In this document: in pieces, positions 38,866 through 49,545 of the stretch
Layout of the letters: each line of letters opens with the position of its first letter
How positions within the stretch are numbered: the stretch's first letter is position 1
From: Mytilus edulis
Taxonomy: Eukaryota > Mollusca > Bivalvia > Mytilida > Mytilidae
Direction of reading: 5' to 3'
NCBI RefSeq assembly: GCF_963676685.1
Contig: NC_092356.1
Location: 22,927,750-22,991,749, forward strand
DNA length: 64,000 bases
The notes under the pieces: generated by a model
The model's database searches: none
What the model saw: only the letters and a program-made list of their open reading frames with translations
Told to the model about the DNA's origin: nothing
Translations under genes and position numbers: made by a program

Positions 38866-39706
38866 TATAACAGCTTCTATTGCAAGGGATCGCTCTTGTG
38901 GTAAGAACGTGACGACAGAATTTGAGACGTTTAAAAAAAGACAACAACTATGCAACGAATATCATTACGCGTTACATGTAGGTTGTACGTTTTCCAATGA
39001 TAAAAAGAAAGTGTGATTACCGTGTAATATCTTATTACGAACTATTATACTGATAAATTGTATGAGTTGCTTATTTCTGACTCTTACAATGTTGTATTTA
39101 AAATGCCAAATTGTGTACAATTGTACTAGTTGTTCTTAATTAATATTATTTGAACCATAATTATGTCCATTTGACTGTCCCTCTGGTATCTGTTAAGCCT
39201 CTTTTGAAATGAACTGCCTGTCTTAAGATGAATAATCTATTCATATGTATATATGTTAATTAATGTTTATAATATGCATGGCATTACTTAATTTGATGTT
39301 TTATGAATACTAACACTGTTTTAGCATATTCGGACTCGTGTATAGCCTTATCGGGGACCCCAACGTTGAGAGTGGAAATTTATACATACATGTATGCTTT
39401 CTTCGTAAAAACAATAAACGTATGACCCCCAAACAAAAAAAAAACAAAAAAACAAATAAATTAAGCATAAAAGAAAGTCGTGTGGCATGTACAGAATAAA
39501 GTAAGAAACGAAAGAATTCATTAGTATTTGTCACTGCACTTTTACTCATGCAGAAATAATCCTTTACAGCTTTAACTAGTTTTATCTAAATATTAGTTAA
39601 ATATATGTCAAATATTTGACCTTGCAGATCTTTATACTGTTAATTTAGTCAAAAGGTAATTGTTCTGTTTTGTTTGACTGCTTGTTGCTTATTGAAATGT
39701 TTTAAG

Positions 39707-40215
39707 AATATTTTGTACTTGATATGGGTTATGAAATAAAAAAAATGAGATCATACACATGTCTGGCACTAGTTTTTCTTTTAATGAAGTTCGCTTCCTT
39801 GTTTTAGAATTTTTGACAGATACTCGGATTCCTCTGGTTTTATCCATGTAGTGACATTAAATAAATGTCCCCATTATCCCCTACTTTTCTTTCCAGAATT
39901 GGATTGCAAAGAGTTAAAATGTAATCTTTGAAAATCTTATAAAATTCTTGTTATTGTTTTTTTCTGTTGTTAAGCAAAACAGGTGCCATTGTTAAATGTA
40001 TGAAAAATCAGTAGAGAAGTATTTCCCGCCTAGAAAGAGAGGCTTATATCTCGAAAACAACCACTTTGATCACCCCAGCCCCAATTATTTACTGATTTTT
40101 TAGTATCTTTATTTATATACTACCAATTTATGCAGTCTTGTAAAGTGCTTGTTATATTGAAATTAGAAAACTTCCTAAAGAAGTTTCGTTCTGGGGAGCA
40201 GGTATTTCGCAGTTC
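39707..40215. other. Segment after unit C, no gene
   Basis: About 500 bp absent between copies A and B, where TTAAATATAT joins TCTTCTAGCAATG directly. No coding was seen. Confidence 0.5.
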
Positions 40216-41350
40216 CTTCTAGCAATGTGTATATAATTGTTATTAATACTATTATATAGTGGCTGTTAAATTATGACAGCGTTAGTGCTTTAAACTAAGG
40301 CAAATGACCCCTGCATTTATGTTATAAACTTGCATTCAATTTCTTTATGAAACCGGATAGGTTTTAAACATGATAACAAATTCATAAAAACAATTATTTT
40401 GAAAAAAAATAAGTCAACATCTGATAAACAAAAATGTCCTTCCATATATATAGATTAATGTTCAAAAGAACACATTATCTAGAAATATTAAATTGTAGAT
40501 ACTATATATATAGTTAGAAACATTACCTTTCCTCTCAAATCTTATTTAAGAAAACTGGACCTGATTGTTCGCAATATTAGCAAAATATTTGAATACATAT
40601 TCCAGGTAGACATATTTACTTTTCCTGTGATGCCTTAGGGAGCTACCATTTGATTTTTATGGGGGGCTAGGATGAAATTTGAAAAAAAATAGGCAGGACC
40701 GAAGTTTTGAGTAAAAAAAAAGGCAGGATGAGACACTTGCAAAAAAAAAGTCAGGACGACAATTTAGGTAAAAAAAAGTCAGGATAAACTTTAAAAAAAA
40801 GGCAGGACCGAACAGAGTGAAAAATAAAAAGGCAGGACAGAGATTACAGCTAAAAAAAATGCAGGACAACATTTTTCATCCTAGCCCCCCCCCCCCCCCC
40901 CATAAAAATCAAATGGTAGCTCCCTTATTTCAGGAAACTGCACCTGATTGTTCATAATATAAGCGAGTTGGTCGAATATATATAAAAAATCTGTAATATG
41001 AGTTATGATAAATTATTACATAATATAGTGACCACATCATGTACATTTAATTGAAATAGAATATAAAAGAAATGAATATATAGATACAGAAATCAGGATC
41101 TTATCACTCTAAATTTGTTAGCAAAACCCACATACAATAGATTAGAATTGATTAAGTACAATCCCTTTTATTTATAATGACGGTTCCATTTGTTTGATAT
41201 TTTGGTACAATGATATTTCCATTTGAAATCGGACTTTCCAATTTGAATTTTCATAGGAATTCAGTATTTTTTTTTTATTTTTTACTCTTTTTTCATCTGT
41301 AACTTATGATAAATGAGATAGTGATGATTTAAATGACTCATTTGTTGACC
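40216..41350. repeat. Degenerate fourth tail of the large unit
   Basis: 40216-40500 matches 27028-27300, starting CTTCTAGCAATGTGTATAT. 40970-41350 matches 27300-27600 more weakly, for example CGGACTTTCCAATTTGAATT. A foldback MITE at 40638-40924 splits the two pieces. Confidence 0.7.
40638..40924 (-). mobile_element. Foldback MITE, Harbinger-like, copy 2
   Basis: TIRs are GGGAGCTACC...GGTAGCTCCC, with TTA on both sides (40635-40637, 40925-40927) as a TWA target duplication. The core reads as A-rich blocks with GGCAGGA and GTCAGGA, the complement of copy 1 at 5004-5296. The 71-codon minus frame over it is a repeat artefact. Confidence 0.75.
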
Positions 41351-41570
41351 CATAAACGATGCAATAAAAAAATACAACTATAAAAAACATCATCAACATA
41401 AAAAAAAGACACAGCAATTGTTTTCAATTATCCCCTGGTCAGAATTCCTTTAACAGTTAAACAATGCAGTCAAAAGATTATACAGTGTCTTTGATTATGA
41501 TTTGATTATAAAATTAATGTAAATAATATATAATTATGATGTGGTTGTTGCATGTGCTTTGTTTTACTTT

Positions 41571-41772
41571 GGATTCATTTATTTTCGTGGGTACCAATTT
41601 CCGTGTATTGAGGAAAACTGACACTTTTGTGGATATTCAATTTCGTAGTTTTGCCAAATTCTGCGTACAAGCCAATGTAAAACTTGCAATTCGTTGAACA
41701 TGCAAATTCGTAGTTTACCTGCACCCACGAAATCTACGAAAATTGGTATCCAACGAATATAAATGTATTCAC
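41571..41772. mobile_element. MITE R5, complete copy
   Basis: The left end GGATTCATTTATTTTCGTGG faces the right end ACGAATATAAATGTATTCAC. The inner phrases TGGGTACCAATTT and AAATTGGTATCCAA also pair as inverted repeats. Related copies are at 42939-43803 (split), 47553-47658 and 61290-61456. Confidence 0.7.
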
Positions 41773-42024
41773 AGTATATGATCATAAACGATCTACACTT
41801 GTGGACCATTCCCCTTAAAAGACCTGCTGAGTTCCTATTCTATGTTAATTTTTTTTAGAATGAGTCGATGAAAAAACGCAAACATTCGCTGTATATTTAT
41901 TATTTACTTTTTCTATTCTTCGTTATCTGTTACCACGAGTTGTCACAATTGCTGGTAAACAGAACTTGACTTAACACAAAATTTAATATGAAATCATTAT
42001 TACATCCTTTTAGTTACATGTATA
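41773..42024. other. Short intergenic stretch
   Basis: No feature recognised. Confidence 0.4.
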
Positions 42025-42110
42025 TGAGAGAGGCGAAACATACCAGAGGGACAGTCAAATTCGTAAATCGAAATAAACTGGCAATGCCATGGTTAAAAAA
42101 GAAAAATTAC
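42025..42110 (-). repeat. Interspersed repeat R7 (reverse)
   Basis: It holds GCGAAACATACCAGAGGGAC and GTCAAATTCGTAAATCG, the reverse of the TTTGACTGTCCCTCTGGTAT repeat found in each large unit and at 50335 and 53660. Confidence 0.7.
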
Positions 42111-42249
42111 AGACACATAACAGTACATCAGAAACAAACATATAAAACATAAAGACTAAACAAAGGAACCCAACCACAAACTGGACATCTGATGAGTTAA
42201 GCCTTTTTCAACTGATTTTTATAGTTCGTTCTTATGTTGTACTGTTATA

Positions 42250-42555
42250 CCAATGTCCCAGGTTAGGGGGAGGGTTGTGATCCATCCCGCTAACATGTTT
42301 AACCCGCCACATTATTTATGTATGTGTCTGTTCCAAGTCAGGAGCCTGTAATTCAGTGGTTGTCGTTTGTTTATGTGTTACATAATATTTTTTTGTTCAT
42401 TTGTTTATATAAATAAGGCCGTCAGTTTTCTTATTTGAATTGTATAAATTTGTCTTATCGGGGCCTTTTATAGCTGATTATGCGGTATGGGCTTTTTGGT
42501 CTCTTGTGGACAGTTGTCTAATTGGTAATCATACCACATCTTCTTTTTATATGAT
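42250..42555 (-). repeat. Interspersed repeat R1 (reverse, long copy)
   Basis: It runs from GGTTAGGGGGAGGGTTGTG through GAGCCTGTAATTCAGTGGTT to AATCATACCACATCTTC, matching 61994-62222 in reverse. Confidence 0.8.
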
Positions 42556-42938
42556 CTCATGTGGTCCGCAAGGGTAAGCAAATCCTGCTCCATATATGTT
42601 ACTATGCCAGTTATATGCTTATTTTGGAGGGAATAGTGTTTGTAAAATTCTATAACATATACGATTCCATTAATCTGAAAGAATACGCATGAATAAAAAA
42701 CAGAAACGCAAAAGAAGAAATGTTTTAATATATCTTGTAGATTATTTTCATTTAATACTTGAAAGATCTATTTATCTTCTATCATTTCAATAAGACGTTG
42801 CAAAGCAATCTTTTGATTTCCAATGAATTGCCATATTTTATAACCAATGGTATTTGTTTTTAATAAATCAAGTTTATGTTTTGATCAGAAAATAATTTCT
42901 ATATTAGGATAAAAACCTATTTCAATTCTCAATTTTAC

Positions 42939-43803
42939 TGTAAACTCGGGATTCGTTCATTTTCGCGGATACCGATTTTTGTTGATTGCTGAAAACTGAC
43001 CTTTCCGTGGATATGCCAAGGTCTGCATAAAGCGGATATACAATTTATAATTTGTTGACCCACTTTTTGTAATATACATTTGAAGTGACTCTGTACTCAT
43101 GTATCCCATCATACTTTGAACCAAACTATTATTTAATTTATTATTACTTTATACTGTTTAGTCAGTTTTTGTTATATCTATTTTGCGTGACTGTATTTAT
43201 GCATCCCGTCATACTGTGAACGACAAAATTATTTCATGTCTACCTGTGCGAATTTCAAACGCGCAATTTTACACTAGTACTCAAACCCTTCTTCCTTGAT
43301 GGGTGCATTTCACATAGACAAATAAAATCGTATAATATAATCAAAATGAGGATGTTAATTTGATGTGTGCTTCTTCGTTACATTTGTTGTTTTTATAGTG
43401 ATTAATATGATAACACAATGTTGACTGCTGTGCCCCTATTTTTGACATTTTTGACTGTTGTGTCTGTTTGTTTTGTTCAAGCATCGATGACAATATAATG
43501 GAATGTAATTCGACTGTCATACAAGTGAGAGGTTTAACTAGCTATAAAACCAGGTTCAATCCACCATTTTCTACATTTGAAAATGCCTGTACCAAGTCAG
43601 GAATATGAGAGTTCTTGTCCATTCGTTTTTGATGCGTTTTGTTATTTGATTTTGCCATGTGATTATAGACTTTCCTAATTGATTTCCTCTGAGTTCAGTA
43701 TTTTTGTGATTTTACTTTTTTTGGACATTTGAATTCGTGGTTCACCTGTTCCCACGAAAACATCGAAAATTGATATCCAACGAATAATAACGAATCCACA
43801 GTA
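42939..43803. mobile_element. MITE R5 split by a nested insertion
   Basis: The left half (to about 43064) ends ATTTGTTGACC. The right half resumes near 43725 at GACATTTGAATTCGTGG and ends ACGAATCCACAG. The roughly 660 bp between includes an R4 repeat at 43380-43724. Confidence 0.6.
43380..43724 (+). repeat. Interspersed repeat R4, long copy
   Basis: TCTTCGTTACATTTGTTG, then TTGACTGCTGTGCCCC, then GGTTTAACTAGCTATAAAA and TTGATTTTGCCATGTGAT. It is the fullest R4 copy in the window and is nested in MITE R5. Confidence 0.65.
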
Positions 43804-44008
43804 TACAATTATGTCTGTATATATCATTATAAAAACGACCGTCTACTATATCAAATATATACATGTAGGTCCGATTGATATATGATTATTCATTTGGAAT
43901 GCTATCACAATTTTCATGACGGGACATGATATATTTTTGTTCTCTCGCTAAACTATTGAAGTAGACCAACTAAAATTTTAGCAAAGATTATAAAAAAAAT
44001 CAAGGAAA

Positions 44009-45223
44009 TCAAAATGGCATTTTAATCCTAAGTTTTAAAATAACCATTACTACTCCTGTTAAAGCAATAAATGATATAAACAAAATCCAAAACATAACAA
44101 AATCTATAAAAGCGGTAACATCAGGCCAAGTCACCTTCTTTATCTTCTTTTTATTTTCCACATCATCAACACGGTTGTCTTCGCATAAACAACAGCAACA
44201 TGCACATCGCATAATTGTTTTAACCCAATTTGGCACCCTGCTCTGCCAGTGATGCATGCGGAGCTCAAATGCCGTAACACAAACTGTTATTACACCAAAT
44301 CCGAGTAAGGCCATCAAATAATATCCGAAATAGGATCCGGACGATTTGGGTAATTCAGAACTAACGATTGTCAGAAAAACAGAAAATGACAAGAAAACCG
44401 TCATTGCGTAACCCATTTTTTCTCCACTGTCCGCTGGGAGGACATATGTAAACACATTCAGAAGTCCTAGAAATATTACTGGGATAATAATGTTAAAAAT
44501 ATAATACCCAGAGCTCCGTTGTAGTGTAAGTGTAAATGTGACCTTTGACTCTGTTCCTTCCTTGTCCTCTTTTGCAGAAGTTGAAATTATGCTCCATTGT
44601 GCACTTTCTTCCATATCTTCTATTTCAATTCCGTTGTTACCTTTTGTAACATTCACGTCATCTATGAAGTATGACCAAACAACAAAAACAAGTTCGCACG
44701 TTTGTTGATCAAAAGGAAAGTGAGTAATGTCAATCGTACATTTAGATTCGAAAACCTCGAACGGCTGCCAAAATACAGCTCCATTCATAATCTGGGCTAA
44801 GATAAAGTCGGACCCAAGTGTAGTCAATTTTGTAAAGCCGTTTTTAAGTGTCAAATCTGGTTTCCATATTCTATCTTGAGGAATGTACAGTTGCATGACT
44901 TCAGCGGTGTCCCATGTTAAATATTCGTCTATCCATCTAACGGACAGGTAACCAGTTGTTGTTAATTTACCCTCAACTTCATCTAAACCATTAATACCAA
45001 CAAGGATCATGTCTAGATCAACGTTCATCGGTTTCGAATAATCCTTGTTTGGTCGAACTATTGTACTATAATTTGAAAATAGGCTCGTGACAAGATCCAG
45101 GGCGGCATCTCCGCCACCAATCGCCTGTGCAAGACAAGGAATTGCGTCGAAAGATATTATTAACAGTGTAATTCTTATTATTTGTTCCATGTCTACTGAG
45201 CAACGTTTGATTAAAGAATGCAT
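44009..45223 (-). CDS. Cys-loop ligand-gated ion channel subunit 1 (nicotinic-receptor-like, non-alpha)
   Basis: This intronless 404-residue gene encodes a pentameric-channel subunit of the plasma membrane. A signal peptide spans about residues 13-31. The better start is Met12 (45190), since residues 12-31 form the hydrophobic leader; Met1 adds eleven residues and is also conserved in the paralogue. The ligand-binding domain holds WKPDLTLKNG (loop A region), W183 in loop B, and the Cys-loop C162-C176 with FPFDQQTC. No vicinal Cys pair occurs in loop C, so it is not an alpha subunit, and the loop D tryptophan appears to be tyrosine. TM1 is about 239-262, TM2 270-290 preceded by SGEK as in cation channels, TM3 299-322 and TM4 371-397. 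The TM3-TM4 loop is short (about 48 residues) and carries CACCCCLC, possibly lipid-modified. Ligand is unknown; acetylcholine is only an inference. Confidence 0.93.
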   Translation of the reverse strand: MHSLIKRCSVDMEQIIRITLLIISFDAIPCLAQAIGGGDAALDLVTSLFSNYSTIVRPNKDYSKPMNVDLDMILVGINGLDEVEGKLTTTGYLSVRWIDEYLTWDTAEVMQLYIPQDRIWKPDLTLKNGFTKLTTLGSDFILAQIMNGAVFWQPFEVFESKCTIDITHFPFDQQTCELVFVVWSYFIDDVNVTKGNNGIEIEDMEESAQWSIISTSAKEDKEGTESKVTFTLTLQRSSGYYIFNIIIPVIFLGLLNVFTYVLPADSGEKMGYAMTVFLSFSVFLTIVSSELPKSSGSYFGYYLMALLGFGVITVCVTAFELRMHHWQSRVPNWVKTIMRCACCCCLCEDNRVDDVENKKKIKKVTWPDVTAFIDFVMFWILFISFIALTGVVMVILKLRIKMPF

Positions 45224-45282
45224 ATGCGGATCGGGTTTAAGTCAGTGTCAATATATTAACAGTCACATGTTGAAATGAAACA
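45191..45282 (-). promoter_or_regulatory. Conserved 5' flank of channel gene 1
   Basis: This 90-bp stretch upstream of the Met12 start matches 48851-48942. It shares TTAAACCCGAT and a TAATATATTGAC block (minus strand) that could act as a TATA-like element. Conservation may reflect only recent duplication. Confidence 0.3.
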
Positions 45283-45790
45283 TGGTGCCATTAAGGGAAA
45301 ATCTCATTTTTTTATTTTTCTCATGAGGTAAATACTAGCAATCTCCTATAGTATTTCTAAACTGATTTGAGGTGAATAAATATAAAGGTTAATTTTTCCT
45401 ACATTCCTTTGCAAAAATTATTCAAACATGTTTAAAAGACATTTCCTTAAATCTTCCCTCGAAAGTCTTGTGTCTCTTTTTTTTTGTAAGTGAACACGCT
45501 ACCATTAGTATGATCAAGTATATTCGATCTGTATAGATAATAAAAGAAATAGTGGTGCATACATTATTAGAATATAGCAACGTCTTAAATTACGATAAAA
45601 AGTCATTTAAAAACACTTATATCATTAACCTAATGAATTAGATTATAGATACCGAAACAAAAACCTAATTACGTTATTCGATTGTTTTGAAGACAAATTG
45701 AAATGTTAAACTATATATAGATAACGGTCTGAACTGGAAGAGGTAGTGTTCTTTCACTTGTTCTTTCATTTTCAAGCCATTTAACTCTAT

Positions 45791-47204
45791 TCTTTATAAG
45801 TACCGCAAACTATTTTCTATTGATTATATTTTAGCACCCACTAATTCTCTAGTCTATATTCTATGCCTGTAGTTTAATATTTCTGCTACTTCTATTGCGT
45901 TGTGCATTCTATAAATTCAAAAAGTCATCGACGAATTAAAAAATGTTACGATTAGTTTGACATATTTTATTGTCCAAATAAACAATAGTATTGGATATAA
46001 CAACTTAACATAATTTTCTCCAAATAAATACAAGATTAAAATAAAATTCAAGATGACAGCAATTAAATAATGGATTTTAAGTATTCGGCTTTGAGCGTTC
46101 CTGATGAAAGGAAATCCACAAAAGCGCGTCGAACGCATACAATTATTTAGCGTTTTTTTTTTTCAAGTACAATAATTCATATTCAAATTCAAATATGTAT
46201 TGCCATAAACTACATATTTATAGTATGTGACACAACATAACAAAAAATGAAAAAATAAAAAAATAACAACAAGATAAATAATATATACAATGAATATATC
46301 ATTTTAAACAGTAACAGTTGGATACGAGTACATTTTGAAGATACAGCCATTTTAATCACAGAATCGTTTTGTATGGAGTATATAATTATGAATATATCTG
46401 AATTGCATTGTTTTCTGTTTAACACTTATTTCGTCTGTTCCAAAAAAAATATGATCTATGGATATAGCAACTTAGCGTTGGATATTTTCAAAAAGCGGAT
46501 TTATGATGATTATGTACAATGGACACCCACATTCATAACTTGGGGCATTTACTAAATTAACTTTGTATAAAACAGCTTTTAAAGGACTACGCCTGTGTCG
46601 TAAATTTGTATGAAAAATATATCCCTCCTTTTTCCAATAAGTTTATATTTAGGTACCAAAAAAAATATAATTTCGCAGGATTGTATTTTTGAGATTTGGA
46701 ATTGTTTGAATTGATCTTATGTCGAACAGCAATATATTACATGCACCAATTGAGGAAGGGGAAATAGTTAGAAAATATGTCCCATCTATATGTCCAATCT
46801 ACATCTTGGTACTCTATAGTGCGAACGGTTTCTTGTATTACATTAATTATTATCTGCATAATATGAGAAACAATCCATAAGATATTTTGGAATATTATTT
46901 TTATGTTTTTTTAAAATAAATATAATTTACGTCTATTTCTTCTAGAATTCAAATTTTCCTATCCAGTTTCATAAAGTAGAAATTCTTTGCATGCAAATTG
47001 CGCGCGCAGACCAGTGATATTTCTGGCTGCCGCAAGCTGCAAGCGCTCAATATTTTTCAGAATCTCTAACACAGCATCCGTTTCATAGCTCGCTAGAATA
47101 CTCTTTAAAGTTGAAGTATGTATGCGATGTATTTTAATAAGATTGGTTCGATAAATGTCAAGATAAATAAATTTATATGCAACTATGTTTATATAGTTAT
47201 CAAA
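45791..47204. other. Intergenic between duplicated blocks
   Basis: AT-rich. A small repeat remnant lies near 46085-46140 (TTTGAGCGTTCCTGATGAAA, AAGCGCGTCGAACGCAT). The short frames at 45917-46138, 46210-46425 and 46373-46555 have no recognised domain. Nothing else is seen. Confidence 0.5.
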
Positions 47205-47400
47205 GGTAGAGGGCTAATAATTTAATACGCCAGCCGCGCGTTTCGTCTACATAAGACGCATTAGTGACGCATAGACCAAAATAAATAATAAACCAAACAA
47301 GTACAAATTTAAGTTGAAAAGTATTGAGGACCCTGAAAATCCCGAAGTTGTGCCAAATAAGGCTGAGGTAATCTATGCCCGGTTTGAGAAAATCCTTAGT
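47205..47400 (-). repeat. Interspersed repeat R6 (reverse)
   Basis: It holds ACGCCAGCCGCGCGTTTCGT, TATTGAGGACCC and GCTGAGGTAATCTATGCCC. It matches the element at 61680-61985 in reverse. Confidence 0.65.
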
Positions 47401-47552
47401 ATTTCGTAGAATTCATATAAACGTCTACTATATCAAATATATTTATGTAGGTCGAAATGTATATACAAAAATTGTAAGTAAATTAGATTGCAATCGCAAT
47501 CTTTGGGCCAGGACATATTTGTTTCCCTCGCTACACAAACAAAGTAGATACT

Positions 47553-47658
47553 ATGGATTCATTATTATTCATGGGATACCACTTTTCGGTGATTTCGTTA
47601 GTACAGGTGAACCACGAAATTAAATATTCAACGAAAAATAAATGATTCCACTAAATTG
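47553..47658. repeat. MITE R5, shrunken copy
   Basis: GGATTCATTATTATTCATGG and GGTGAACCACGAAATTAAAT are R5 pieces, at the same relative place downstream of channel gene 2 as the R5 piece downstream of gene 1. Confidence 0.5.
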
Positions 47659-47677
47659 TTAGGAAATATTTTTCAAA

Positions 47678-48889
47678 TCAAAATGACATTTTAATCCTTA
47701 GCTTCAAAATGATCATAACAATAATAGTTAAAACTATAAATGATATAAACAAAATCCAAAACATTACAAAGTCTATAAAAGAGGTAACATCGGTCCAGGT
47801 CGCGTCTTTTTTCCTCTTTGTGTTTCCCAAATCATTGACGCGGTTGTCTTTGCAACAACAACAGCAGCATCTCAACATTTTTTCAACCCAACCAGGCACC
47901 TTGTGCTGATTGTGATGCAGGCGGAGCTCAAGTGCCGTACAACAAACAGTTATTACACCAAATCCGAGTAAGGCCATCAAATAATATCCGAAATAGGATC
48001 CGGACGATTTGGGTAATTCCGAACTTACGATTGTCAAAAAAACGGCAAATGATAAGAAAACCGTCATTGCGTAACCCATCTTTTCTCCACTGTCCGCTGG
48101 GAGGACATAAGTAAAAACATTCAGAAGTCCTAGAAATATTACTGGGATAATAATGTTAAAAATATAATACCCAGAGCTCCGTTGTAGTGTAAGTGTAAAT
48201 GTGACCTTTGACTCTGTTCCTTCTTTATCCTCTTTTGCGGAAGTGGAAACTATGCTCCATTGTGCACTTTCTTCCATATCTTCTGTTTCAATTCCGTTGC
48301 TACCTTTTGTAACATTCACGTCCATTATGAAGTATGACCAAACTACAAAAACAAGGTCGCACGTTTGTTGATCAAAAGGAAAGTGTGTAATGTCAATCGA
48401 ACATTTAGATTCGAAAACCTCGAACGGCAGCCACCATACAAGTCCCATTTGCATAATCTGGACTAGGATAAAATCGGACCCAAGTGTGGTCAATTTTGTA
48501 AAGCCGTTTTTAAGTGTCAAATCTGGTTTCCATATTTTATTCTGAGGAATATACAGTTGCATGATATCAGTGTCCCATACTAAATATTCGTCAGTCCATC
48601 TAACAGACAGGTAACCAGTTGTTGTTAATTTACCCTCAACTTCATCTAAACCATTAATTCCAACAAGGATCATGTCTAGATCAATGTTCATCGGTTTCGA
48701 ATAATCCTTGTTTGGTCGGACCATAGTACTATAATTTGAAAACAGGCTAGTGACAAGAGTCTTTGCGTCATCGCCTCCACCCATCTGTCCAAGACATGGA
48801 ATTGCTTCGTAAAATATTATCAACAGTAAAAATTTCATTATTTTTTCCATGTCTACCAAGCAACGTTGGATTAACGAATGCGAATGCAA
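47678..48889 (-). CDS. Cys-loop ligand-gated ion channel subunit 2 (nicotinic-receptor-like, non-alpha)
   Basis: This intronless 403-residue tandem paralogue of the gene at 44009-45223 is about 85% identical by eye. It has the same layout: leader after Met14 (48850, the likelier start), Cys-loop C163-C177, SGEK before TM2, no vicinal cysteines in loop C, and four membrane segments. Differences gather in the leader and mature N-terminus, in QMGLVWW near residue 150, and in the TM3-TM4 loop. There the cysteine cluster is an unbroken run of six (341-346) and the end is KMSF rather than KMPF. A possible N-glycosylation site, NVT, is kept. The two subunits could assemble together or as homomers; nothing in the sequence decides this. 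Confidence 0.93.
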   Translation of the reverse strand: MHSHSLIQRCLVDMEKIMKFLLLIIFYEAIPCLGQMGGGDDAKTLVTSLFSNYSTMVRPNKDYSKPMNIDLDMILVGINGLDEVEGKLTTTGYLSVRWTDEYLVWDTDIMQLYIPQNKIWKPDLTLKNGFTKLTTLGSDFILVQIMQMGLVWWLPFEVFESKCSIDITHFPFDQQTCDLVFVVWSYFIMDVNVTKGSNGIETEDMEESAQWSIVSTSAKEDKEGTESKVTFTLTLQRSSGYYIFNIIIPVIFLGLLNVFTYVLPADSGEKMGYAMTVFLSFAVFLTIVSSELPKSSGSYFGYYLMALLGFGVITVCCTALELRLHHNQHKVPGWVEKMLRCCCCCCKDNRVNDLGNTKRKKDATWTDVTSFIDFVMFWILFISFIVLTIIVMIILKLRIKMSF

Positions 48890-48942
48890 ATCGGGTTTAA
48901 GTCAATATATTACTATGAATGGTCACATGTTAAAATGCAACA
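48851..48942 (-). promoter_or_regulatory. Conserved 5' flank of channel gene 2
   Basis: It keeps TTAAACCCGAT and a TAATATATTGAC block in the same order as upstream of gene 1. Its role is unproven. Confidence 0.3.
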
Positions 48943-49353
48943 TGGGGACATTAAGGGGCAATATCAAATTTAAATGTTTCTATTGAGGTAAATAATGGCA
49001 ATTTCCTATATTATCTGTATACTGATGTGAGATGAGCATATATACTGTAATGGTAAAGATTTCCTACATTTCTTTGCATAAAGTTTTTTAATAGGATAAT
49101 TCCTAAAACCTTCCATCGAATGTATGTGGTTTTTTTTTTTGGTTTTTTTTTTAAGTAAACCCGCTAACGCTCTAATATGATCTATTAAAGATCTAATCTA
49201 CAGATTATATAGATAATAAAAGAAATAGTGGAGCATACATTAATGAAAAATAGCAACGACTAAAATTACAATACATAATTATTTAAAACAAAGATATCAG
49301 TAACCTAATGAAATAGACCATAGATAACGAAACAGATACATAATTCCGTAGGT

Positions 49354-49545
49354 CGATTGTTTTAATGACAAATGTTTATCCATGTATAGATGACGGTTTG
49401 GAATGTAAAGGGGGTCCTTTATTTCTGTGTCGATTGTTTTAATGATAAATGTTTATCCATGTATAGATGACGGTTTGGAATGTAAAGGGGTCCTTTATTT
49501 CTGTGTCGATTGTTTTAATGACAAATGTTTATCCATGTATAGATG
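49354..49545 (+). repeat. 76/77-bp tandem repeat, 2.5 copies
   Basis: CGATTGTTTTAATGACAAAT starts at 49354, 49431 and 49507, with GATGACGGTTTGGAATG between. It lies at the right edge of the duplicated channel-gene block, whose left paralogue has one diverged copy. Confidence 0.85.

Larger units (their letters stand above)
33851..39706. repeat. Large tandem unit, copy C
   Basis: This is about 5.9 kb. Relative to A it lacks about 300 bp at 34889, where CCGATATCG joins CATATTGCATATG. Its first half is closest to A: the 100-codon minus-strand frame at 36602-36904 translates identically to that at 23666-23968. Its second half is closest to B, keeping the 470 bp missing from A. At about 37910 part of the 212-bp block is replaced by about 90 bp of another dispersed repeat. 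No gene was recognised. Confidence 0.9.
43725..45790 (-). repeat. Duplicated block around channel gene 1
   Basis: Sequence from about 43725 through the channel gene to about 45790 is colinear with 47400-49430 (offset about 3.6-3.7 kb). It includes GTCTACTATATCAAATATAT downstream of the gene, and CGGGTTTAAGTCA and TAATAAAAGAAATAGTGG upstream. One tandem duplication copied the gene with its flanks. Confidence 0.8.

Noticed and set aside
40657-40872. Minus-strand Phe-rich 71-residue frame
   Set aside because: It lies wholly inside the foldback MITE and is a translation of its minisatellite core.
45087-48114. Plus-strand frames over the channel genes (45087-45278, 47709-47909, 47932-48114)
   Set aside because: They are shadows of the minus-strand receptor genes.
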